From Nitrospira sp. CR1.2 (lineage in GTDB: Bacteria > Nitrospirota > Nitrospiria > Nitrospirales > Nitrospiraceae): DNA of 64,000 nucleotides. Where the stretch lies: contig WIAG01000001.1 in assembly GCA_014055495.1 (NCBI GenBank), positions 1 to 64,000 on the forward strand, given 5' to 3'. The translations under genes and the position numbers were made by a program. Below are positions 42,114-50,004 of this stretch, in pieces; the first letter of the stretch is position 1, and every line of letters begins with the position of its first letter. The notes beneath the pieces are model-generated. The model made no database searches, was not told the DNA's origin, and saw nothing but the letters and a program-made list of their open reading frames with translations.

Positions 42114-43136
42114 TTACTGTGGACGCACGGACGATCTCGAGGCGCTGAGGACAATGTCCCCGTCACGATGGGTCACGTGAACCGGGATGATGGTCGGCAG
42201 CGCCGTGAAAAACTCGTCGAGCTTCCGGTGGTTGAACACCCCGCTAACGGAGATGGCTCCCAGGGCGGGATCGGCCAGGAGAATCCGTCCGCTCCAGTAG
42301 CGCTCGACTTCCCGGATGGCGTCGCTCAATGGGATCCGGTCGAACCGGAGGGTACCCTGCCGCCAGGCGGCGACGCGTCGCGGGTCGACCCGATCGAGCC
42401 GTGTCCACTCGCCGGAGGTGGTGTAGGTGGCGCGTTCTCCGGGGTTCAGCACATGAGGTTGTGAAGATTCGTTGCCGATGGGGGGAAGGGATACGTCGAC
42501 GGCTCCGCTCTCGACGGCTACCAGCACGCGCTCGGCCTGCCGGTAGACCGAAAACTGCGTGCCGATGTCGCGGATGTGCCCATCGAGTGCGACGACTTCG
42601 AACGGCCGGGCCGGATCGTTCGCGACCGTGAAATAGGCCTCGCCCCTGTGAAGAATCACCTGACGATCGTTTCCCGACATGCGTACCGTGACGCGGCTCT
42701 CGGTGTTCAGATCCAGAATCGTGCCATCGGAGAGGGTGACGGTTTGTTGCCCGCCCTTTGCGGTCTGATAGGTGTTCTCTGTGACTGCGAGGGAGGACCA
42801 CCACCAAGCCGTACCGCTCACCAATAGGATCGTGGCCGCCACCGCCATGACCAGTCTGAGGACTTCCCGGCGACGTGTGGCCTGTGGAGTTGCCTGGATA
42901 TTCAGCGCGTGGCGAAGGCAGTGCTGCAATGTCCGACTCGGTTGCGCCGCGACGGCATCCAACTGCTCCCACGTCGCCTGGACGGCGAGAAACTCGGTTT
43001 GGTGGGCAGGGTCGGCGGCGAGCCATCGTTCGAAGGCCCGTCCGTCTTCGCCGGACGCGCCCGGTTCGCGCAAGCGGAGAAACCAACGAAGCGCAGCGTC
43101 TGCGGCAGTCTCGAATCGGTTTACGGACTCGCTCAT
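42114..43136 (-). CDS. fecR: FecR-type anti-sigma factor (unit 2)
   Basis: The 340-aa product has the N-terminal sigma-binding domain (AADAALRWFLRLREPGASG, RWLAADPAHQTEFL), a membrane helix (VLRLVMAVAATILLVSGTA), the FecR domain (VTLSDGTILDLNTESRV, DIGTQFSVYRQ) and a C-terminal STN-like part (ISVSGVFNHRKLDEFFTAL). It starts 34 nt after the sigma-factor stop and ends 108 nt before the receptor start. It would transmit the receptor signal across the inner membrane. Confidence 0.92.
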   Translation of the reverse strand: MSESVNRFETAADAALRWFLRLREPGASGEDGRAFERWLAADPAHQTEFLAVQATWEQLDAVAAQPSRTLQHCLRHALNIQATPQATRRREVLRLVMAVAATILLVSGTAWWWSSLAVTENTYQTAKGGQQTVTLSDGTILDLNTESRVTVRMSGNDRQVILHRGEAYFTVANDPARPFEVVALDGHIRDIGTQFSVYRQAERVLVAVESGAVDVSLPPIGNESSQPHVLNPGERATYTTSGEWTRLDRVDPRRVAAWRQGTLRFDRIPLSDAIREVERYWSGRILLADPALGAISVSGVFNHRKLDEFFTALPTIIPVHVTHRDGDIVLSASRSSVRPQ

Positions 43137-43170
43137 GGCTGTTCGGTGCCTCGGTTCGCTACGAGGGCGG

Positions 43171-43755
43171 TCATCGGTGCGAGTGTAATCGTTGTTTGCA
43201 TTGCGCCATCGCCTTCATGAGATGCCGTTCCACCATCGTGGTGGAAATTCCCAGCTTTTCGGCAATCTCCGCCTGCTTCATGCCGGCGAAGCGGTAGAGC
43301 ATAAATACGTCGCGCCGGCGGGCAGGCATGTCCGCGATGGTCTGATCCAGTGCGCGCCTGAGCTGACTTCCTTCGAGCAGGTGGTCCGGAGGCGGCGCGG
43401 CGGAGGGCGCGTCCTCCAGTTCGCCGAGATCGATGAGGTAGCGATTGCGCACTGACGATTTGCGATTCGCGTCGAGCGCAAGGTTGCGGGCGATGCGATA
43501 GAGAAACGCACGCGGGTGGCGAATCACGTCCGGGTTCTCGAGGGCGAAGAGTCGCGCGAAGACTTCCTGAACCACATCCGCCGCCTCGTGCGGACAACGG
43601 AGCTTGGCCGTCAGGAAGCTCAACAGTTCACGATAATATCCGGTGCACTCGCCGAGCGTGCGCTGGCTCGGAGGGGATTCCATGGTTGAGGTAGGTCCTT
43701 GCTCGGTGGGCTGAGCCTTGAGCGGATGATAATCGGCCTGGGCCGCAAGGGCCAT
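43171..43755 (-). CDS. FecI-type ECF RNA polymerase sigma factor (unit 2)
   Basis: Region 2 (AADVVQEVFARLF, AFLYRIARNLALDANRK) and region 4 (MPARRRDVFMLYRFAGMKQ, EKLGISTTMVERHLMKAM) are clear. The start at 43755 (MALAAQADY) is chosen because GGAGAG lies 5 nt upstream; the open frame runs further to 43932 but those residues lack sigma homology. This gives 194 aa. The gene is divergent from the AbrB/Doc pair, sharing a promoter region of about 230 nt. It should activate the downstream receptor gene after release by its FecR. Confidence 0.9.
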   Translation of the reverse strand: MALAAQADYHPLKAQPTEQGPTSTMESPPSQRTLGECTGYYRELLSFLTAKLRCPHEAADVVQEVFARLFALENPDVIRHPRAFLYRIARNLALDANRKSSVRNRYLIDLGELEDAPSAAPPPDHLLEGSQLRRALDQTIADMPARRRDVFMLYRFAGMKQAEIAEKLGISTTMVERHLMKAMAQCKQRLHSHR

Positions 43756-43984
43756 GTCTACTCTCCAGAAAAGTATGCGTCTTTCCTGAACAGGGATGAC
43801 GGACGAGAGATGAAAACCCCAACCCGGGAAGACGGGACCCGGTTGTGGAGAGGTGGGGAAATCGCCCTCCCGTGCAACCCAGGAGAGGGAGCAGATGTCT
43901 CGACAGGAGGGAGCGACTATACTTGCAGACACTCCTGGACATCGAGACGGTCATGTTCTAACAGTGTGCAAACGGAGGTGCGCG

Positions 43985-44212
43985 ATGATCAAAACGCTTC
44001 AGAAGCACGGGAACAGCATGGCGCTGGTCATCGAAAAGCCGATGATGGAAGCGCTCGGCATCACAGCGGAGACCCCGCTTCAACTCACGCTCAGCGGCAA
44101 TGCGCTCGTCATCACGCCGGCCAACGTTGGAATAGGTCGAGAGCAGGTTGAAGAGTCGCTGAAGAAGATGCGTCGCCGGTACGGGCCGATGCTCAAACGG
44201 TTGGCGGACTGA
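43985..44212 (+). CDS. AbrB/MazE-like antitoxin
   Basis: This 75-aa protein starts at the ATG after GGAGGTGCGCG. The first 50 residues (LQKHGNSMALVIEKPMMEALG, VIT near 43) form a swapped-hairpin SpoVT/AbrB DNA-binding fold, as in MazE-like antitoxins. The basic tail (SLKKMRRRYGPMLKRLAD) probably wraps the toxin. The toxin gene begins 4 nt later. The pair should be autoregulated by binding its own promoter. It is the only + strand operon between sigma units 2 and 3. Confidence 0.88.
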   Translation: MIKTLQKHGNSMALVIEKPMMEALGITAETPLQLTLSGNALVITPANVGIGREQVEESLKKMRRRYGPMLKRLAD

Positions 44213-44216
44213 TCCG

Positions 44217-44615
44217 GTGAAAGAGATGGTCTTTCTCAGCGTGGCAGACGTGGTGATCATACACGCCGGCGCTATTGACCACGAGGGCGGCATGGAAGGC
44301 ATAAGAGATCACGGCCTTCTCGATGCACCCGTCGCCATGCCTCGCCAACAATTCGGTGGAGCCTATTTGCACGAGGATTCAGCCGCCATGGCCGCGGCCT
44401 ATCTGTTCCACACCGCTCAAAACCATCCATTTATCGATGGGAATACACGGGCGGCCGTAATGGCGGTGTTTGTCTTTCTCGATCACAACGGCGTCGAGCT
44501 GACGGTCTCTCCCAAAGACCTCGAAACCGTGACGCGACGGGTCGCGGCAGGGAACATGGCAAAGGTGGACCTGGTCCGTTGGATGCGAAAGCAGATCGGT
44601 GTCCGTAGCGGATAG
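44217..44615 (+). CDS. doc: Doc-type (death-on-curing, Fic fold) toxin
   Basis: The 132-aa protein has the Fic/Doc core HPFIDGNTR at residues 70-78, the phosphate-transferring motif; in Doc proteins this region phosphorylates translation factor EF-Tu. Other family marks are VIIHAGAIDHEGG near the start and the C-terminal helices. A GTG start at 44217 is 4 nt after the antitoxin stop; an ATG at 44226 is the alternative. Length matches Doc rather than the longer Fic AMP-transferases. The gene ends a bicistronic toxin-antitoxin operon. Confidence 0.9.
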   Translation: MKEMVFLSVADVVIIHAGAIDHEGGMEGIRDHGLLDAPVAMPRQQFGGAYLHEDSAAMAAAYLFHTAQNHPFIDGNTRAAVMAVFVFLDHNGVELTVSPKDLETVTRRVAAGNMAKVDLVRWMRKQIGVRSG

Positions 44616-44850
44616 TTTCTTTCGGCAAATGACCATCACCCGTTAGGGCAGAAAGCAGCCCGAACGCAGTGATCACGCTCGCCAGGAATTCCCCGGTTCT
44701 GGCCGACGGGAAGGGCGCAACTCATCGGATCAGCTGCCTACCTCCGATATCATCACGAGTGTGTCCTTGGGCTCCTCCTCGGCCAAGAACTGCTCCTCCG
44801 ATAGCGACCGCTTTTTCCACCAAAGATAGAGTTTGATCAGCTGGACAGCA
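44616..44850. other. Intergenic region between doc and the small lipoprotein
   Basis: The 235 nt hold no complete gene. GATCAGCTG occurs twice (near 44728 and 44836). On the - strand a coding-like frame ends at TGA 44730-44732 but has no standard start after the lipoprotein stop. No clear terminator hairpin was seen. Confidence 0.4.
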
Positions 44851-45114
44851 CTACTCCGGAGACGGCCGAGAGGTCGGCGGGCCGGCCGGCTCTTCGACAT
44901 AGCGATACCCTTTCACCTGCATGCATCCGCTCAGGTTGATGCCTCCTGCCATGGTGTCTTTCTGATGTTCCTGCCCTGAAAGCACCTCCGCCTTGCATTC
45001 CTCCCAATCTCCCTGCGTATGCGCCTCGGTCTTACCCGCCTGCACCCACCGGCCTTCGGCGCAGCCGGCCAGGAGCGCCAGCAGCAGTCCCAGCCCCATC
45101 CAGATCGGCGACAT
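44851..45114 (-). CDS. Small lipoprotein of unknown function
   Basis: This 87-aa protein has a clear lipoprotein signal (LLLALLAGC, lipidated Cys18) and a short mature part with three more Cys residues, GDWEECKAEVL and NLSGCMQVKGYRYVE. The family is not recognised, although small Cys-containing lipoproteins that end MxxKGY are common. It starts 3 nt after the receptor stop, so it is the fourth gene of unit 3 (sigma-fecR-receptor-lipoprotein) and may be co-expressed under iron signalling. No function can be assigned. Confidence 0.8.
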   Translation of the reverse strand: MSPIWMGLGLLLALLAGCAEGRWVQAGKTEAHTQGDWEECKAEVLSGQEHQKDTMAGGINLSGCMQVKGYRYVEEPAGPPTSRPSPE

Positions 45115-45117
45115 GGC

Positions 45118-47616
45118 TTAGAACCTCAATCCAACGGTGGCCAACACGGTTCGCGGCTCGCCGTAGAAAAATGTGCTCGAACCATTGTAGGAGGTGGCGA
45201 CGTACCGCTGATCCAGGAGGTTTCTCAGATTGAGGGAAAGATGCGCGCTCTTTGCCCCCACCCAGTTGCCCTTCTGCAGGTCATGATTGTAGTAGAGGGC
45301 CGCATCGGCGCGGATGTAGCCAGGCATCTCGGTTTGGTCGCCGAAGATCGAGGCATTGCGGCTCGTGTAGGCGAAGAGCCCTCCACCGACGCCGAAACCT
45401 TTTAGCGGTCCATCCTGGACGTGGTAGGTCGACCACAGGGTGAACTTGTTATAGGGCACGTTGGCCAGCCGTTTGGCCACCAGCGTGGTATCGTTATCTT
45501 TGGTGACCTCGGCGTCGGTGTAGGCATACCCGGTGATGACGTTCCAGCCGGGCATCAGCTGCGCGGTGATATCTAATTCGATGCCTTGGCTGCGTTGCTC
45601 TCCCGTCTGGACCGAGAAGCCCTGCAGCGCGAGGGCCGGGTCGGGATTGGGCGTCACGAGGTTTTCACGGGTCAGGTGAAACCAGGCCAAGGTGGCCGAC
45701 ACGCGGTTGTCGAGCAAGAAGGTCTTCACGCCGACTTCGTACTGCGTCGATCGTTCCGGCTTGAACAGCTCGCCGTTCGGGTTGAAGGACGCGGCGGAAC
45801 TGGGCTGGAAGCCTTTGGTCCAGGATGTATAAAGGGAGACCGGTTCGATCGGTTGGTAGACGAGCCCGAGTCTCGGGCTGACTGCGTGATTGTCCGAGGT
45901 CTGCTGCGGCTCACCCACGGATTGTTGAAATTGGTGCACATAATCGACGCGCAGACCGCCCATAAATTTCAGGTTCGGGAGAATCGTCACCTGATCCTGC
46001 ACGTACATGGCGGCGGTCTTGTTGTCCGCCCGGAAGCTCACGCGATCTCCCGTGAAGGGGAGCGGAGGCAGCGAGTAGTCGGGAGCGAAGAGATCCAAGG
46101 GAGGAGCGTCGGCCACGGTGTAGATCGACTGGTCGGTTTTCTCCTGGCGCAACTCCACACCGGTCAAGAGCGTGTGCTCCATGTCGAACAATCGGACATG
46201 CCCGACCAGGTTCGTGATCATCGAATTGGCATGCCGCCTGGCGACTCCTGGCTGCAGAACCTGAAAGCGCTGGATGGTCCGGAAATCCGGTTCGAGGACA
46301 CCGCCGAATCCAGCGTAGAGATTATTTCGGTCGTCTTCCGCGATCGTATGCCGAAACGCGTTACGCAGAGACCACTTGTCGTTGAACTGATGCGTCAGGT
46401 CGTAACCGAAGCGATAGGAGGTGCGGTTGAACGTGCTGAAGTCGCCCAGGGTGGTCGCGCGATTGCGCGGGATCGTGCCGTTGGGATTCGGCAGGAACGT
46501 GCCCTGTGCCGGGAGGCCGTACGGGTCGTTGCTCCAGCGCCGCAGGTAATCGGCTTCTACGGTCAGCGTGGTCCGCGAACTCATGAGCCACGTGATGCTC
46601 GGCGCAATGGCCGCCATATCGCGATTGGCGTAGTCCATAAAACTGCCGGCCTTCTGCCCTGCCACGTTCAACCGATAGAGGACTGTCCGGCCGGCGTTGA
46701 GCGGGCCGGTGGCGTCAAGTTCCGAGCGGTAGAAGTGGAAATTACCCAATGTCACATTGGCCGAATAAGCTGCGTTCGGAAACGGCTTGTTGGTCACGAT
46801 GTTGATCACGCCGCCTGGATCTCCCTGTCCGTACAGGACGGCGGCCGGCCCCTTCAGCACTTCCAGCCGGCGAACATTGTAGGTGTCTGAGGCCGTAAAT
46901 TGGGCGAATGGATCGAGTAGGCCGTTGCGGAAGTAACTGCGCGAGGTGGCGTCGAATCCGCGAATGATCAATGAATCGTAGAGCGAGGCGGCAGACTCCG
47001 TCGCATTGATGCCCGACACGTTTTGCAACGAGTCTTGCAGCCGGAACGTGCGTTGTTCTTCGATCACCTTGCGCGTGATCACCTGAATGGATTGCGGCAC
47101 GTCGCGAATCGGCGTGTCGGTCCTGGTGGCCGTTGTGGATTCCTCGGCGACATAGGTCTGGGCATCGTCGGCTCGCTCATGGATGTCCTTCACGACGATT
47201 TCGGGAACTTTCACCGATTGCTGTGCGGCCGGTCGAGGGGAGGGCTCAGGTGCCGCCGCGAGGCTCGGCGAACCGCTTGAAGACAGGGAGTGGGGGGCGG
47301 ACATCCGTTCGAGCGTGATGCTGCCCGATGTCGTGGTGCGCGGGGACAGCCCCGTATCCCGGAGGAGAATCCGGAGGGCCTCTTCAGGCGCGTAGTCGCC
47401 CGAGACACCCTGCGTCGCGATCTCGCGCGTCATGGCCGCATCGTAGAGCAACTCGATCTGCGTCATGCTGGAAAACTGCAGCAAGGCGGAGGAGAGCGGC
47501 TGCGGCGTGATGGCGAACGTCCTTGAGGATGAGGCAGGCGCGGGGTTGTCCTGCGCCCAGAGGTTCGGCGCTGCGGAGATCATCAGCAAGCCCCAGAAGC
47601 ACAATGTGACGAACAT
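45118..47616 (-). CDS. TonB-dependent siderophore receptor with N-terminal signalling domain (unit 3)
   Basis: The start at 47616 (MFVTLCFWGLLMISAAPN) follows AAAGGACC and yields 832 aa; 18 extra upstream codons are not supported. Signal peptide, STN domain (FAITPQPLSSALLQFSSMT), the motif VKVPEIVVKDI, a plug (VPQSIQVITRKVIEEQ, YGQGDPGGVINIVTNKP) and a barrel ending ATVGLRF follow in order. It would import a ferric siderophore and signal through the FecR at 47720-48721. A small lipoprotein gene follows after 3 nt. Confidence 0.93.
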   Translation of the reverse strand: MFVTLCFWGLLMISAAPNLWAQDNPAPASSSRTFAITPQPLSSALLQFSSMTQIELLYDAAMTREIATQGVSGDYAPEEALRILLRDTGLSPRTTTSGSITLERMSAPHSLSSSGSPSLAAAPEPSPRPAAQQSVKVPEIVVKDIHERADDAQTYVAEESTTATRTDTPIRDVPQSIQVITRKVIEEQRTFRLQDSLQNVSGINATESAASLYDSLIIRGFDATSRSYFRNGLLDPFAQFTASDTYNVRRLEVLKGPAAVLYGQGDPGGVINIVTNKPFPNAAYSANVTLGNFHFYRSELDATGPLNAGRTVLYRLNVAGQKAGSFMDYANRDMAAIAPSITWLMSSRTTLTVEADYLRRWSNDPYGLPAQGTFLPNPNGTIPRNRATTLGDFSTFNRTSYRFGYDLTHQFNDKWSLRNAFRHTIAEDDRNNLYAGFGGVLEPDFRTIQRFQVLQPGVARRHANSMITNLVGHVRLFDMEHTLLTGVELRQEKTDQSIYTVADAPPLDLFAPDYSLPPLPFTGDRVSFRADNKTAAMYVQDQVTILPNLKFMGGLRVDYVHQFQQSVGEPQQTSDNHAVSPRLGLVYQPIEPVSLYTSWTKGFQPSSAASFNPNGELFKPERSTQYEVGVKTFLLDNRVSATLAWFHLTRENLVTPNPDPALALQGFSVQTGEQRSQGIELDITAQLMPGWNVITGYAYTDAEVTKDNDTTLVAKRLANVPYNKFTLWSTYHVQDGPLKGFGVGGGLFAYTSRNASIFGDQTEMPGYIRADAALYYNHDLQKGNWVGAKSAHLSLNLRNLLDQRYVATSYNGSSTFFYGEPRTVLATVGLRF

Positions 47617-47719
47617 ATCGGGTCCTTTCCGTCGTGATGCTAGAGATGAGTGAGTCGACGCGCGGCTCACTCACTACGACGGACGGACGAAGAACAAGGT
47701 CTAGTGTGGACGGAAAAAT

Positions 47720-48721
47720 TTACGATTGTGTGATGCGGCTGCGGTAGAGCAGGATGACGCGGTCGGCGAAGGTCACGATACGGATCGGGAGGCTTTCTTC
47801 GAGGGCGGGGAGGAAGCGGTCCAGTCGCTCGGTATCGAAGGACCCGGTGACCAACAGTTTGTTGAGTGACTGATCGCGCAGAAAGACAAACCGACCTGAA
47901 CGATACCGGGCGACTTCCTCCAGCACTTCCGGCAACGGCCGGTTCTCGAACATGAGGCGATGTTGCTGCCATGCCAGGGTGCGGGTGAGGTCGGTTCGTT
48001 CCACCGATCCAAGCCATCCGCTCGGTTGGTAACGAAGCTGTTCGCCGGCCTCGACGTCGATGGACGGTTCGTGCGCCAGACGAACGCGTACGCTGTGCTC
48101 GGACACCGCGACCGTTGTGCGGTCACCGTCCGTTCTGACGTTGAACGCTGTGCCCAAGGCGCGGATGGTGCCCTCGCCGGCCGTTACCTCGAAAGGGCGG
48201 GCCCGATCCGGGGCGACGGTGAAGAAGGCTTCCCCGCGATGGAGGGTGAGGCGGCGTGTGTCATCGGTCATGGAGACCGACAGCGCCGTGTCGGTATTGA
48301 GTTGCACCGTCGAGCCGTCGGCGAGCGCAACGGTGCGCTGCTCTCCCACTGCGGTGCGATAGTCACCGCGCGGCCAGTCGACGAGCGCGAACCAGAGTCC
48401 GGCACCCGCGAACAGCAGAACGCAGGCGGCCATGGCCGTGAATCGCTGCCAGGAATGCGTCGGCCTGGCCCTCCCGGAGTTCGACGCGTGAGGCAGGTAT
48501 CGATCCAGTTTGCGGATATCCTCCTGGCTCAGGCCATCCAAGGAGCGCCAGAAGTCTTCCGCTTCACGATAGGCGGCGCGATGAGCCGGGTCTACCGCCA
48601 GCCATTCGGCAAAACGCCGACGCTCGTCGGCCGTGACGGTGCCGGTTTCAATCCGGACCAGCCACGCAGATGCGGTTGACGCGACGCGGTTGGGTTCTGG
48701 TGTGCCCATCGGGTGGGTCAT
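47720..48721 (-). CDS. fecR: FecR-type anti-sigma factor (unit 3)
   Basis: The 333-aa product has the N-terminal domain (SAWLVRIETGTVTADERRRF, EWLAVDPAHRAAYREAEDFW), a membrane helix (AMAACVLLFAGAGLWFAL), the FecR domain (VALADGSTVQLNTDTALSV, ALGTAFNVRTD) and a C-terminal STN-like segment (LLVTGSFDTERLDRFLPALE). The ATG at 48721 has no strong ribosome site; 48709 is an alternative. The gap to the sigma gene is about 106 nt, and to the receptor start about 103 nt. Confidence 0.92.
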   Translation of the reverse strand: MTHPMGTPEPNRVASTASAWLVRIETGTVTADERRRFAEWLAVDPAHRAAYREAEDFWRSLDGLSQEDIRKLDRYLPHASNSGRARPTHSWQRFTAMAACVLLFAGAGLWFALVDWPRGDYRTAVGEQRTVALADGSTVQLNTDTALSVSMTDDTRRLTLHRGEAFFTVAPDRARPFEVTAGEGTIRALGTAFNVRTDGDRTTVAVSEHSVRVRLAHEPSIDVEAGEQLRYQPSGWLGSVERTDLTRTLAWQQHRLMFENRPLPEVLEEVARYRSGRFVFLRDQSLNKLLVTGSFDTERLDRFLPALEESLPIRIVTFADRVILLYRSRITQS

Positions 48722-48827
48722 GGTAGCGCCACGGCTGCGGCCTTGTCACGTTGGCGTCTCAACCGGATCCCCATACAGTAAAGACGCCTCACGGTGGCTG
48801 AACATCCATGCGGACATGAGATCTGCC

Positions 48828-49340
48828 TTACGGCCTGTCGACCCTGGTGCGGCAAAAGTCGACCGCCTTGATCATGTGCTTGACGACCGTACTCTGGGAG
48901 ATGCCGAGTGTGGCCGCCACCTCCGCATGGGTGTGGTGGTGAAATGTGATAAGGAGGAACACCTGGCGACACTTCGGGGGAAGCTCCTCAATGGCCTGTT
49001 GGAGGCGTGCTACCTGCTGCTTCGACCATACGACTCGTTCAATGGAAGGACGGTGGTCCGCCTGGTCGATCGGTCGCTCAGGGTCATCGAGTGTCAGGGT
49101 GTCCCGATGTTGCTGACGGCGGTGGTGATCGATAAGCAAATTCGTCGCCACCCGGAACAGGAATGCGCGCGGGTTACCAAGGACTTCGCTGGGCCGGTTC
49201 TGCAGCACCCGTACAAACGTGTCCTGCACGAGATCCTTGGCCGTGTCGACGCAACCCAAGCGCCGGGCGAGGAACTGCTGCAGATCCGGCCCGTGATCGC
49301 GGACCAACGCCGACAGGTCGTGCTGTGTCAATTCCGACAT
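48828..49340 (-). CDS. FecI-type ECF RNA polymerase sigma factor (unit 3)
   Basis: Region 2 (AKDLVQDTFVRVLQ, AFLFRVATNLLIDHHRR) and region 4 (LPPKCRQVFLLITFHHHTH, ATLGISQSTVVKHMIKA) identify an ECF sigma factor. MSELTQHDL at 49340 gives 170 aa and a normal N-terminus; an upstream ATG at 49397 would add a His/Ser-rich leader running through an inverted repeat, so it seems less likely, though neither start has a strong ribosome site. It is divergent from the fur-like gene. Confidence 0.88.
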   Translation of the reverse strand: MSELTQHDLSALVRDHGPDLQQFLARRLGCVDTAKDLVQDTFVRVLQNRPSEVLGNPRAFLFRVATNLLIDHHRRQQHRDTLTLDDPERPIDQADHRPSIERVVWSKQQVARLQQAIEELPPKCRQVFLLITFHHHTHAEVAATLGISQSTVVKHMIKAVDFCRTRVDRP

Positions 49341-49366
49341 GCGGTGGATAGTAGGGGCCTCGGAGT

Positions 49367-49401
49367 CCGAATGGGAATGCTCATTTTCCCGACCCATTCG
49401 G
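49367..49401. promoter_or_regulatory. Inverted repeat between sigma factor 3 and fur-like gene
   Basis: CCGAATGGG (49367-49375) and CCCATTCGG (49393-49401) are perfect 9-bp arms around a 17-nt spacer. Nested inside is GGGAA-N8-TTCCC with an ATGAGCATT core that loosely resembles a Fur box. It sits upstream of both divergent genes and could be an operator. If the longer sigma start (49397) is used, it would lie in coding sequence. Confidence 0.5.
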
Positions 49402-49509
49402 CCCTAGCCATTTGTCTGGGTATGGAGATGGTCGGCTCGTGCGTCTTATCAACAGGAGGCGATGCGGGCAGGCTGTCTGCCGACCTCGACAACCCAGGAG
49501 AAGCGCCGA

Positions 49510-50004
49510 ATGAAAGTCGTGACCAGGTTGTCTCGAAGCAACCGGCAGGAGCGGCGGTTAGACGAGGGGATTCAGCGCATTCGGACCAGTTTCGGCCGGA
49601 CGCGGCTGAATTGGAGCCTGCAACGTGAACGCATCGTCCAGGCCTTTCTGCAGGAGGAGCACATCACGATCCGTGAGTTGTATCGCCGGCTCAATCGGCA
49701 GGGCCATCGTGCCCCGTTGAATACGATCTATCGGACGATGCGAGTGTTGTGCGACAAAGGCTTTGCGCAGGCTCGACGTTTCGGCGAAGAAACCCAGTAC
49801 GATAATCTGTTCGCCAAAGGGGCGCACGATCATCTCATCTGCACGGGATGCGGGCACATCGTCGAATTCGAGGATCCGACCATCGAACAGCTCCGGCAGC
49901 AGATCGCCATCGCGAATGGATTTCACCTGACCGCGCAGAAGCTGGAGCTCTACGGGTTGTGTGCCGACTGCCGCTCAACCGGGGCGAAAGCCTTGGTCCG
50001 TTAA
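49510..50004 (+). CDS. Fur-family metal-responsive regulator
   Basis: The start at 49510 follows AGGAG by 8 nt, giving 164 aa. A winged-helix DNA-binding domain (QAFLQEEHITIRELYRRLNR, PLNTIYRTMRVLCDKGFA) is followed by the dimer domain with AHDHLICTGCGHIVEF. Two Cys pairs, C111/C114 and C151/C154, form the structural zinc site; H106 and H108 belong to the usual metal site. An N-terminal extension of some 30 basic residues is longer than in classical Fur. Placed among siderophore receptors, it most likely senses iron, but Zur or PerR cannot be excluded. Its stop overlaps the stop of the PepSY gene (TTAA). Confidence 0.9.
   Translation: MKVVTRLSRSNRQERRLDEGIQRIRTSFGRTRLNWSLQRERIVQAFLQEEHITIRELYRRLNRQGHRAPLNTIYRTMRVLCDKGFAQARRFGEETQYDNLFAKGAHDHLICTGCGHIVEFEDPTIEQLRQQIAIANGFHLTAQKLELYGLCADCRSTGAKALVR

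Noticed and set aside
43901-43945. TATACT near 43918 as the promoter of the antitoxin gene
   Set aside because: A -10-like hexamer is present but no -35 match at the right distance on either strand, so it was not listed.
45586-46890. 434-codon + strand frame opposite receptor 3
   Set aside because: It is an antisense shadow of a well-supported TonB-dependent receptor; no ribosome site or known motif.
48633-49628. 331-codon + strand frame across sigma factor 3 and the fur start
   Set aside because: It overlaps sigma factor 3, fecR 3 and fur in other frames, all with strong homology.
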